DNA from: DATAXV01 sp036272915
Lineage (GTDB): Bacteria; Chloroflexota; Dormibacteria; Dormibacterales; Dormibacteraceae
Assembly: GCA_036272915.1 (NCBI GenBank)
Contig: DATAXV010000076.1
Span: 1 to 10,195 of the forward strand
Direction: 5' to 3'
DNA length: 10,195 bases
Positions 5,504 to 10,195 of the stretch are shown here, one piece after another (positions within the stretch are counted from its first letter, which is position 1; every line of letters begins with the position of its first letter). The position numbers and the translations under genes were made by a program. Below the pieces are notes generated by a model. The model was not told where the DNA came from. It was given only the letters and a program-made list of their open reading frames with translations, and did not search any database.

Positions 5504-6571
5504 TCACTGGACGATGTTGTCGGTGAACCAGGTGTTGACCGACGCCTCGCGCGGACCCCAGGTGTAGGGATTGATGGTCTGTGTCGGGACCGACGAGAGC
5601 GGTGGGAGCTCGGACAGCGGCTTCTCGCCCGAGATGAGCGGCCAGAAGAGCGAATCGCCGGTGGGATCGCCCGACTGCATGACCTTCTGGCCGGCGGGGG
5701 AAAGGACGAACTCGACGAACTGCTTGGCCTCGGCCTGCGCCTGCTTGGAGGCCTTGGAGTCGATGCCGAGCACCGAGGGCAGGACCGTCTCCGGGCCGAG
5801 GTAGGCGACCTTGATGTGCGGATCCTTGGTACCCGCGCCGATGCCCGCCGAGCTCTGGATCGTGGCCACCTTGATCTGCCCGGTCTCCAGCGCCTGCAGG
5901 GTGTTGGTGTTGGTCTGATAGACGTGGAGGCCGTTGGCGTGCAGCTTGGTGAAGTACTGCTCGCCCTGGCGCACACCGCCGAGATGCGCCATCTGCCCGG
6001 CCACGTACGGATAGGTCGGGCCGGAGACGGCCGGGTCGTTCATGCCGACCTCACCCTTCCACTCGCTGCCGAGAAGCTGGCTCCACGAGGTCGGGGGTGA
6101 GGAGACGGTCTGCGCGTTGTAGACGAGGGCGGCGGCCATCGTCACCCCGGTCGGCACGTAACTGTGGTCCGAGGGGATCAGCGAGCGACCGACGGAGTTG
6201 TAGTGGTCGACCGCGGACGGCTCCCACCCCTTGAGGAGCTGGCCCTGCTTGTCGAGGGAGGCGAAGACCGCGTCCCCGTCGACCCAGAAGAGGTCCCATT
6301 GCGGGTTGTTCTTCTCCGCCTCGATCTTGGTCGTCAGAGGTCCCGTGCTGTCGTCGTCGAGCTCGACCTTGATGCCCGTCGCCTTCTGGAACGCCGTCGC
6401 CTCGGCGCTGTCGTACCCCTCTGCCGCGTAGAGGACCAGAGGCACCTTCTTGGCGGTCGCACCGGCCGTCTTGTTCGACGGCGCGCCGCAGGCGGCCAGC
6501 GTCAAGCACGCGAGCAACCCCGCGCTCAACAGCGCGAGGAGCCGACGGTGCAAGGTCTCCGCTCTCGACAT
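5504..6571 (-). CDS. ABC transporter extracellular solute-binding lipoprotein (family 1, ferric/2-aminoethylphosphonate-like)
   Basis: The 355-residue protein is the receptor of the importer. It has a basic start, a hydrophobic core and lipobox LTLAAC with Cys28 as the lipidated residue. The mature part follows the periplasmic-binding type II pattern: VPLVLYAAEGYDSAEATAFQ (first strand and helix), FQKATGIKVEL, WDLFWVDGDAVFASL, then VTMAAALVYNAQ, PTSWSQLLGSEWKG, and the late segment FVEFVLSPAGQKVM. The class includes ferric (FbpA), 2-aminoethylphosphonate, thiamine and polyamine receptors. No adjacent Tyr-Tyr pair, the ferric-ion ligand in FbpA, occurs anywhere, so iron is less likely. The real substrate cannot be read from sequence. 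ATG at 6571 has GGAGG (6582-6578) 6 nt upstream. It is first in the operon, transcribed from the intergenic region at 6572-6864. Confidence 0.93.
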   Translation of the reverse strand: MSRAETLHRRLLALLSAGLLACLTLAACGAPSNKTAGATAKKVPLVLYAAEGYDSAEATAFQKATGIKVELDDDSTGPLTTKIEAEKNNPQWDLFWVDGDAVFASLDKQGQLLKGWEPSAVDHYNSVGRSLIPSDHSYVPTGVTMAAALVYNAQTVSSPPTSWSQLLGSEWKGEVGMNDPAVSGPTYPYVAGQMAHLGGVRQGEQYFTKLHANGLHVYQTNTNTLQALETGQIKVATIQSSAGIGAGTKDPHIKVAYLGPETVLPSVLGIDSKASKQAQAEAKQFVEFVLSPAGQKVMQSGDPTGDSLFWPLISGEKPLSELPPLSSVPTQTINPYTWGPREASVNTWFTDNIVQ

Positions 6572-6647
6572 GTATCCCCTCCGAATCCCGACTTCCTCTT
6601 CATCACCTGCGCTTCACGAACGCCTGTCTGCATCTTTCCGAGGCGGC

Positions 6648-6680
6648 GGTTAACCGGAGGTTAGCGACTCGTTGCGGTTT
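6648..6680. repeat. Three imperfect 11-nt direct repeats upstream of the ABC operon
   Basis: GGTTAACCGGA (6648-6658), GGTTAGCGACT (6659-6669) and CGTTGCGGTTT (6670-6680) follow one another at an 11-nt period; the first two share GGTTA and the third is degenerate. Direct repeats at one helical turn are the usual binding pattern of OmpR/PhoP-family response regulators. The position, 77 to 109 nt upstream of the binding-protein start, suits control of this operon. The first copy also overlaps the 10-nt palindrome CGGTTAACCG (6647-6656). Confidence 0.35.
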
Positions 6681-6697
6681 GTATCAGTTGTTACAAA
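6678..6697. promoter_or_regulatory. Dyad TTTGTA-N8-TACAAA in the divergent intergenic region
   Basis: Perfect 6-bp arms at 6678-6683 and 6692-6697 lie in the most AT-rich patch of the region between the ABC operon and the peptidase gene. On the minus strand, TACAAA could act as a -10 for the ABC operon. It also overlaps a plus-strand -35 candidate. It could equally be an operator; there is no functional evidence. Confidence 0.35.
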
Positions 6698-6715
6698 TGA
6701 CACCGGTGACATAAG
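6688..6715 (+). promoter_or_regulatory. Weak sigma-70-like promoter candidate facing the peptidase gene
   Basis: TTGTTA (6688-6693) and CATAAG (6710-6715) are separated by 16 nt, each matching consensus at 4 of 6 positions. The spacer contains the near-perfect palindrome TGACACCGGTGACA (6698-6711), which could be an operator. The peptidase start is about 145 nt further on, so this would leave a long leader. Confidence 0.3.
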
Positions 6716-6804
6716 AATGCCGGTTGCAGACCGGAGACTCCGCGGGCACGAAAGGACCGCGTGCGCCGCCTGGAACCGGCCGGGCGGCGTGCCTGCAGCG
6801 GAGG

Positions 6805-6830
6805 GGGCCGGATAAGATCCGGATCGGCCC
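6805..6830. repeat. GC stem-loop enclosing palindrome GATCCGGATC
   Basis: GGGCCG (6805-6810) can pair with CGGCCC (6825-6830), enclosing the perfect 10-nt palindrome GATCCGGATC (6816-6825, sharing one base with the right arm). It lies 35 nt before the peptidase start. It may be a protein-binding site or an untranslated-leader structure. Confidence 0.3.
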
Positions 6831-6849
6831 GTTTAACCGACGCTCCCCG

Positions 6850-6855
6850 TAGGAT
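6850..6855 (+). promoter_or_regulatory. TANNNT -10-like element for possible leaderless transcription of the peptidase gene
   Basis: TAGGAT ends 9 nt before the GTG start at 6865, the spacing at which transcription would begin at or next to the start codon. TANNNT motifs so placed mark leaderless genes in actinobacteria and Deinococcus. No convincing -35 is visible. Confidence 0.4.
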
Positions 6856-6864
6856 GGGGGCGCC

Positions 6865-7623
6865 GTGAGGCGCACCATCGCGATCTGCGCCGTATTCGTG
6901 CTCGTGGTGGCCGGAGCCGTGGTCGGCCTGCGGCTTCGCGACGCCGGCGCCCCGTCCCGGTCAGGGCTGGTCGCCAAGCGGAACCCGACCCCTCGGCCCA
7001 CGCCCACCGCCGCGCCGACCCCCGAGCCGACGGCGACGCCGCTGCCGGCCCAGGTGATGAACCAGGTCCCCTACACGCCTCAGGCCCCGTTCGACAACTG
7101 GGACGCCGCCCACGAGCACTACTGCACGGCCGCCGACACCCTGATGGTGGAGGACTTTTACAAAGGTGATCGGGAGTCGGTGATCCCGCCCGCCGTGGCC
7201 GACCAGCAGATGGGGGCCATCATCGCCCGCGACCGGCAGGTCTGGCCGGGCGTGCTGTCACTGCCCCTCGCCAGCGTCGCCCAGACCGCACAGGCGATGT
7301 TCGGCCTAACGCCGACGATCGAGCCGGTGACGCTGGCCAACGTGGAGCGGGCGCTGGCCGGGGGCCATCCGGTGCTGGTCGCGCTGATGACCCACGGCGA
7401 CCCGGGGGGCGCCGCGATCGCTCCCTACTACGGGTCCGACAACGTCCACCACGTCATCCTCCTGATCGGCTACGACGCCACCCGGAACGTCGTCTACGCC
7501 AACGACCCCGGCTTCATGCAGGGCCGCGACTACACCTACAGCTGGTCGACGCTGACGCCGGCGATCGCCCAGGAATCGCCCCGATACGACCCCTCCCAGG
7601 AGATGCTCTACTTCACCGGCTGA
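6865..7623 (+). CDS. Secreted or membrane-anchored C39-like cysteine peptidase
   Basis: The 252-residue protein begins with a short basic start and one hydrophobic helix (residues 5-22), acting as a signal anchor or signal peptide. A Pro/Thr-rich linker follows (about 39-62, PTPRPTPTAAPTPEP), placing the catalytic domain outside the membrane. The domain matches the peptidase C39-like pattern (PF13529 type): VMNQVPYTPQAPFDNW, then HEHYC with Cys87 as the likely nucleophile, a helix TAADTLMV, then GHPVLVAL, HHVILLIGYD (His196 the likely catalytic His) and YANDPG (Asp214). These proteins cleave peptides or isopeptides; some act on double-glycine leaders, but no ABC exporter domain is attached here, so a cell-surface role is more likely. 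The GTG start at 6865 has a possible leaderless context. The gene ends 27 nt before a GT51 glycosyltransferase, probably in one transcript. Confidence 0.87.
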   Translation: MRRTIAICAVFVLVVAGAVVGLRLRDAGAPSRSGLVAKRNPTPRPTPTAAPTPEPTATPLPAQVMNQVPYTPQAPFDNWDAAHEHYCTAADTLMVEDFYKGDRESVIPPAVADQQMGAIIARDRQVWPGVLSLPLASVAQTAQAMFGLTPTIEPVTLANVERALAGGHPVLVALMTHGDPGGAAIAPYYGSDNVHHVILLIGYDATRNVVYANDPGFMQGRDYTYSWSTLTPAIAQESPRYDPSQEMLYFTG

Positions 7624-7650
7624 GGGGGCTGGGCGCAGGAGCGAAGTCAC

Positions 7651-8439
7651 ATGCGAGGGGGCCACGGTGCTGGACCGGTGACGCCCCTCGCCGCGCCCAT
7701 GACCAGCAAGCGCACCGCCTCCCGCCCCCATCGACGCCGCTGGCCGGCGTGGTCCTGGTATCCGGTCGAGCTGGTCGGCCTGGCCTTGGCCGTGATCGTC
7801 GCCGCGACCGCGGTGACCTGGATGGTGACCCCCTCCACGGCGGACGCCATGGGCCTGGTCGCGGCCAAGGACGGCGCCCACCACACCACGACGGTCGGCA
7901 CCGACCAGCTACCGAGGCAGCTGGCCGAGGCGCTGATCGCGACCGAGGACGCGAGCTTCTATCACGACCATGGCGTCAACGTCGAGGGGATCGTGCGGGC
8001 CGGCGTCTATGACGCCCGGCACCGGTGCACCTGCGAGGGCGGCTCGACCATCGCCCAGCAGCTGGCCGAGGACCTCTACCTGAACGGCGATGACGGCACC
8101 GTCGGAGGGCGGTGGGAGGATCTGGTCCTCACCCTCAAGCTGGAGACCCACCTGAGCAGCACCCAGGTCCTCGACGCCTACGCGTCGGAGCTCTACCTCG
8201 GCCACGGCACGGTCGGCGTCGTCCAGGCCGCCCAGGTCTACTTCCACCGACGCCTGGCCGACCTGACCCTGGCTCAGGACGCCCTCCTCGCCGGTCTGCC
8301 CCAGGCGCCCAGCGGCTACGATCCCATCGACCATCCGCAACTGGCCCGCCTGCGTCGCGCGACGGTCCTTCATCAGATGGTGGTGCAGGGCTATGTGACA
8401 GCGGCACAGGCCATACAGGCCACACATGCCCCGGTGTGA
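7651..8439 (+). CDS. Monofunctional peptidoglycan glycosyltransferase (GT51 family), membrane anchored
   Basis: The 262-residue protein has a basic cytoplasmic start, one membrane helix (about 39-59) and a GT51 domain, with no transpeptidase domain. It would polymerise lipid II into glycan strands on the outer face of the membrane. Motif 1 is ATEDASFYHDHGVN with catalytic Glu99. Motif 2 is GGSTIAQQL (130-138), intact. Motif 3, normally RKxxE, aligns by eye with GRWED (153-157), so the second acidic residue is Asp157 and the Arg-Lys pair is shifted. Motif 4 reads STQVLDAYASELYLG, with Asp in place of the usual Glu. Motif 5 is RRATVL (235-240). Cys126 and Cys128 just before motif 2 are unusual. 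ATG at 7651 has AGGAG (7637-7641) 9 nt upstream; Met17 at 7699 has no such site. Activity is likely but not certain given motif 3. Confidence 0.9.
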   Translation: MRGGHGAGPVTPLAAPMTSKRTASRPHRRRWPAWSWYPVELVGLALAVIVAATAVTWMVTPSTADAMGLVAAKDGAHHTTTVGTDQLPRQLAEALIATEDASFYHDHGVNVEGIVRAGVYDARHRCTCEGGSTIAQQLAEDLYLNGDDGTVGGRWEDLVLTLKLETHLSSTQVLDAYASELYLGHGTVGVVQAAQVYFHRRLADLTLAQDALLAGLPQAPSGYDPIDHPQLARLRRATVLHQMVVQGYVTAAQAIQATHAPV

Positions 8440-8442
8440 GAA

Positions 8443-8469
8443 TGTGTGCCGGCGCACAGTCCGGCTGTG
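8443..8469 (+). terminator. Overlapping stem-loops just after the GT51 gene
   Basis: TGTGTGCC (8443-8450) and GGCGCACA (8451-8458) form a nearly perfect palindrome with one G-U pair, starting 4 nt after the stop codon. A competing hairpin pairs CACAG (8455-8459) with CTGTG (8465-8469). No U-tract follows, so this may be a U-less terminator or 3' end stabiliser. Confidence 0.35.
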
Positions 8470-8525
8470 AAGTCACGGTTTATCGGCGGCGCCCCGCCTA
8501 GAACTGTAAAGCGCCGCTATGTAAA

Positions 8526-8558
8526 GGCAGACTTTAGGCAGAGTCTCGGCAGAGATCT
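8526..8558. repeat. Three GGCAGA direct repeats at exact 11-nt spacing
   Basis: GGCAGA occurs at 8526, 8537 and 8548. Each unit is 11 nt long (GGCAGACTTTA, GGCAGAGTCTC, GGCAGAGATCT), so the copies lie on the same face of the helix. They sit in a gene-free stretch with no start codon close downstream on either strand, which is odd for an operator. Confidence 0.5.
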
Positions 8559-8568
8559 GTGCTGAGAC
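8543..8568 (+). other. Stem-loop next to the 30-nt palindrome
   Basis: GTCTCGGCA (8543-8551) pairs with TGCTGAGAC (8560-8568) around an 8-nt loop, with one G-U pair on the plus-strand RNA. On the minus-strand RNA that position becomes an A-C mismatch, so this hairpin favours a plus-strand transcript. Confidence 0.45.
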
Positions 8569-8573
8569 AGCAA

Positions 8574-8603
8574 AGCCTCCCCGGACCGCGGTCCGGGGAG
8601 GCT
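8574..8603. terminator. Perfect 30-nt palindrome, likely bidirectional terminator
   Basis: AGCCTCCCCGGACCG (8574-8588) is followed directly by its exact reverse complement (8589-8603), giving a stem of about 13 bp. It would end both the GT51 transcript from the left and the microgene transcript from the right. In the minus direction the stem runs into CTTTGCTG, a short T-rich stretch; in the plus direction no T-run follows. Confidence 0.65.
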
Positions 8604-8607
8604 CCTA

Positions 8608-8649
8608 CCTCTGTCACGAAGCAGCGCCACGAACGGCGCCAGACAGAGG
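8608..8649. other. Nested stem-loop between the microgene and the 30-nt palindrome
   Basis: The outer stem CCTCTGTC (8608-8615) with GACAGAGG (8642-8649) is perfect. Inside it GCGCC (8624-8628) pairs with GGCGC (8635-8639) around the loop ACGAAC. In the minus-strand transcript it lies directly after the microgene stop codon and before the terminator palindrome. Confidence 0.5.
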
Positions 8650-8655
8650 AACGAA

Positions 8656-8736
8656 CTACAGGCGAATGCTCACGACGGCGCAGATGTTGATGATCACGTC
8701 AAGAACGCTCTGGCACCAGTCAGCCCACAGGAACAT
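8656..8736 (-). CDS. Unrecognised 26-residue hydrophobic microprotein with a very strong ribosome binding site
   Basis: ATG at 8736 opens a 26-codon frame ending in TAG at 8656. It encodes MFLWADWCQSVLDVII followed by NICAVVSIRL. The middle and end (about residues 9-24) are mostly hydrophobic with one acidic residue, Cys is at positions 8 and 19, Trp at 4 and 7, and a single Arg sits near the C-terminus. The strongest evidence is AGGAGGT (8749-8743), fully complementary to the anti-Shine-Dalgarno sequence, at the ideal 6-nt spacing. An in-frame stop at 8757-8755 leaves no longer version. Stem-loops follow the stop and a promoter-like pair lies upstream, so it looks like a free-standing transcription unit. 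I do not recognise a family. A type I toxin, a small membrane peptide or a signalling peptide are possibilities. A leader peptide is unlikely, because no minus-strand gene follows. Confidence 0.6.
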   Translation of the reverse strand: MFLWADWCQSVLDVIINICAVVSIRL

Positions 8737-8759
8737 ACGAATACCTCCTAAAAATCAGC

Positions 8760-8793
8760 CATGCGTCGTTACGAATGTCTTTCCCCACGCATG
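8760..8793 (-). promoter_or_regulatory. Leader stem-loop upstream of the microgene ribosome binding site
   Basis: CATGCGT (8760-8766) pairs perfectly with ACGCATG (8787-8793) across a 20-nt loop. In the microgene mRNA it ends about 10 nt before the AGGAGGT site, a position from which structure could influence ribosome access. Confidence 0.4.
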
Positions 8794-8837
8794 CTTCCGC
8801 CAAAGTCCGTCACGCCATACGGTGACCGGACAGCAAC

Positions 8838-8867
8838 AGCATAGAGCCCGCCACGCCGTGCGCGCAA
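8838..8867 (-). promoter_or_regulatory. Promoter candidate for the microgene
   Basis: On the minus strand TTGCGC (8867-8862) and TATGCT (8843-8838) are spaced by 18 nt. The -10 matches consensus at 4 of 6 and the -35 at 3 of 6. Transcription would start near 8831 and give a leader of about 95 nt containing the stem-loop at 8760-8793. Confidence 0.4.
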
Positions 8868-8869
8868 GA

Positions 8870-9010
8870 TTCTTCTCTGGGAAATGGGACCCCGTGACAT
8901 GGGACTGAGGATCCGCCCGCCCGGGCGTCGGTCCGGCGTCATCGAGCAAAATGGGGTAGGCGGCGGGGTCCCCGAGGCTCCTCCGCGCTCGGCGGCCAGT
9001 ACCTGGAAGT
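8870..9010. other. Gene-free upstream region of the aldo/keto reductase
   Basis: This stretch holds no convincing ORF. The visible items are the 10-nt palindrome CGCCCGGGCG (8918-8927) and CAAAAT near 8947, a weak -10-like hexamer without a clear -35. A promoter for the reductase must lie here or further upstream, because the preceding same-strand gene ends at 8439 behind a terminator. Confidence 0.4.
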
Positions 9011-9028
9011 AAGGAGAGGAGACACCGA

Positions 9029-10036
9029 ATGGAGTACCGATCTCTCGGCCGCACCGGCGTGCGGGTGAGCCCCATCTGCCTCGGCTGCATGATGTTCGGG
9101 GGCAAGACCGAGCCCGAGGACAGCTACGCGATCATCGACCGCGCCATCGACGCCGGCGTCAACTTCATCGACACCGCCAACGTCTACAGCCGGGGACGGA
9201 GCGAGGAGGTGACCGGCGAGGCGCTGCGTCGGAACGGGAAGCGGGACCGGATCGTCCTGGCGACCAAGGTGCACGGGGTCATGGCCGACGACGACCCCAA
9301 CGCCCAGGGCAACGGTCGGCGCCACATCATCGCCCAGTGCGAGGCCAGCCTCCGCCGGCTGCAGACCGACCACATCGACCTCTACCAGATCCACCGGCCC
9401 CAGTCCGACATCCCCATCGACGAGACCCTGCGCGCCCTCGACGACCTGATCCGGGACGGCAAGGTCCGCTACATCGGCACCAGCACGTACGCCGCCTGGC
9501 AGCTGGTCGAGTCGCTGTGGACCTCCAAGGAGCTGGGCCTCAACCGCTTCGTCTGCGAGCAGCCGCCCTACAACATCCTCGACCGCCGGATCGAGCGGGA
9601 GCTGCTGCCGATGGCCCGCACCTACGGTTTCGGCGTCATCCCCTGGAGCCCGCTCGCGGGCGGTCTGCTCACCGGCAAGTACCAGCGGGACCAGCCGGTC
9701 CCCGAGGGCAGCCGCTTCGCCGACGTCGGCCAGAACCGGATGCTCGCCCGGCGCTTCAACGAGAACGTCTATGACGTGGTCGAGGGGCTCACCCCGATCG
9801 CCGAGTCGAAGGGGGCGACGCTGTCCCAGGTGGCGCTGGCGTGGTGCATCGACCAGCCCGGCGTCACCAGTCCCATCATCGGCCCCCGGACCATGGAGCA
9901 ATTCGAGGACAACCTCAAGGCGCTCGAAGTCACCATCACCGACGAGGATCGGGCCAAGATCGACGAGATCGTCGCCCCGGGGAGCATGCTCGCCCCCTAC
10001 TACGAGGCGGACTTCGGACCTCACCAGTACCGCTGA
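9029..10036 (+). CDS. Aldo/keto reductase family oxidoreductase
   Basis: The 335-residue protein is a full-length NADPH-type aldo/keto reductase with a TIM-barrel fold, reducing carbonyls (or oxidising alcohols) in the cytoplasm. The opening MEYRSLGRTGVRVSPICLG is typical of the family. The catalytic tetrad is present: Asp48 in FIDTANVY, Tyr53 in the same segment, Lys80 in VLATKVHG and His122 in YQIHRP. Later landmarks are GKVRYIGTSTY, the NPYN-like EQPPYNILDR, the barrel strand GVIPWSPLAGGLLTGKY, and the cofactor phosphate-binding stretch PIIGPRTMEQFEDNLKAL. The fold and cofactor class are clear; the substrate is not, and no neighbour suggests a pathway. ATG at 9029 has AGGAG (9017-9021) 7 nt upstream, within the purine run AAGGAGAGGAG. 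It appears to be a single-gene unit closed by the stem-loop at 10042-10069. Confidence 0.96.
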   Translation: MEYRSLGRTGVRVSPICLGCMMFGGKTEPEDSYAIIDRAIDAGVNFIDTANVYSRGRSEEVTGEALRRNGKRDRIVLATKVHGVMADDDPNAQGNGRRHIIAQCEASLRRLQTDHIDLYQIHRPQSDIPIDETLRALDDLIRDGKVRYIGTSTYAAWQLVESLWTSKELGLNRFVCEQPPYNILDRRIERELLPMARTYGFGVIPWSPLAGGLLTGKYQRDQPVPEGSRFADVGQNRMLARRFNENVYDVVEGLTPIAESKGATLSQVALAWCIDQPGVTSPIIGPRTMEQFEDNLKALEVTITDEDRAKIDEIVAPGSMLAPYYEADFGPHQYR

Positions 10037-10041
10037 CAGCC

Positions 10042-10069
10042 GGATGGGAGGCCTCGGGGCCTCCCATCC
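10042..10069 (+). terminator. Stem-loop terminator of the aldo/keto reductase gene
   Basis: GGATGGGAGGCC (10042-10053) pairs perfectly with GGCCTCCCATCC (10058-10069) around a TCGG tetraloop, starting 5 nt after the stop codon. No U-run follows, as is common for terminators in high-GC bacteria. Confidence 0.7.
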
Positions 10070-10126
10070 CCCAGCCCTCGCACTCGGCGGCCACAGTGCC
10101 GCTCCGGAGTGTCAATATGTCCGTTG

Positions 10127-10195
10127 ATGGTCCGCATGGCACCCGCCCTCGTGGCGGCGGGGGGACTGCTTCTACTCCTGTGGGGTGAGTTCATC
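10127..10195 (+). CDS. Possible N-terminus of a secreted or membrane protein (runs off right edge)
   Basis: From ATG at 10127 the frame encodes MVRMAPALVAAGGLLLLLWG and continues open to the edge. This has the shape of a signal peptide or first membrane helix: Arg at position 3 and a long hydrophobic run. Other starts in the same frame are GTG at 10109, TTG at 10124 and ATG at 10136. None has a well-placed ribosome binding site. The only GGAG nearby (10106-10109) is spaced for ATG at 10117 in another frame, which stops after 23 codons. Identity cannot be judged from 23 residues. Confidence 0.4.
   Translation, partial: MVRMAPALVAAGGLLLLLWGEFI

Noticed and set aside
5473..5976. N-terminal extension of the permease frame up to 5976
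   Set aside because: The extra residues are Ser/Arg/Pro-rich and lie entirely inside the binding-protein gene; permease-like sequence begins only after 5472.
8767..8773. A further CGTAACG on the minus strand in the microgene leader, as a third sigma-regulon promoter
   Set aside because: The sequence 17 nt downstream is TAGGAG, not AGTG, so the bipartite motif is incomplete.
8666..8908. 80-codon plus-strand ORF across the microgene region
   Set aside because: It has no ribosome binding site and no recognisable motif, and runs antisense through the microgene and its leader.
8939..10024. 361-codon ORF on the minus strand opposite the aldo/keto reductase
   Set aside because: Its composition (runs of Gly, Val, Asp, Leu, Arg) is that of an antisense reading of high-GC coding DNA, and the plus strand carries a complete, motif-perfect reductase with a good ribosome binding site.
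10117..10188. 23-codon ORF from ATG at 10117 with GGAG 7 nt upstream
   Set aside because: The peptide is Gly/Pro/Arg-rich with no feature of interest, and the overlapping frame from 10127 has a clear hydrophobic N-terminus. The ribosome binding site keeps it just possible.
1..10195. CRISPR arrays, tRNA or rRNA genes, insertion sequences, phage genes
   Set aside because: No regularly spaced repeat-spacer units, cloverleaf or rRNA signatures, transposase motifs or integrase genes were seen on either strand.

Overview
The window is high-GC bacterial DNA from one end to the other, densely coding, with purine-rich ribosome binding sites (GGAGG, AGGAG) and two Gram-positive-style lipoproteins. This suits an actinobacterium or another high-GC soil lineage such as Chloroflexota or Dormibacterota. 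Nothing here (no rRNA, no tRNA) fixes the phylum, so that placement is inference. I see no CRISPR array, insertion sequence or phage gene.

Layout. (1) 1-425, minus: the N-terminal part of a PLP-dependent aminotransferase that runs off the left edge. (2) 555-2491: a lipoprotein with two Yx(F/W/Y)xxD secreted repeats (minus) stands head to head with an ECF sigma factor (plus), and the sigma gene overlaps a membrane-anchored Rieske 2Fe-2S protein by 11 nt. A bipartite motif, CGTAAC-N17-AGTG, occurs once in each direction in the shared intergenic region, at the right place for each gene's promoter. I read this block as a self-regulated redox-signalling module in which the Rieske protein may act as the anti-sigma factor. 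(3) 6571 down to 2526, minus: a three-gene ABC importer operon of the ferric/2-aminoethylphosphonate type, with a solute-binding lipoprotein, a double-domain permease and an ATPase. Stem-loops lie between the first two genes and an 11-nt overlap joins the last two. (4) 6865-8439, plus: a secreted C39-like cysteine peptidase followed 27 nt later by a membrane-anchored GT51 peptidoglycan glycosyltransferase whose motif 3 is degenerate. (5) 8440-9028: about 590 nt without a conventional gene. It holds 11-nt direct repeats, several strong stem-loops including a perfect 30-nt palindrome, and on the minus strand a 26-codon ORF with a full-strength Shine-Dalgarno sequence. (6) 9029-10036, plus: an aldo/keto reductase with its own strong stem-loop terminator. 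(7) 10127 to the right edge, plus: the start of what may be a secreted or membrane protein.

The best candidates for something undescribed are the sigma/Rieske/lipoprotein module at 555-2491 and the structured microgene at 8543-8750. Everything is read by eye. No homology search, folding or promoter scoring was run.
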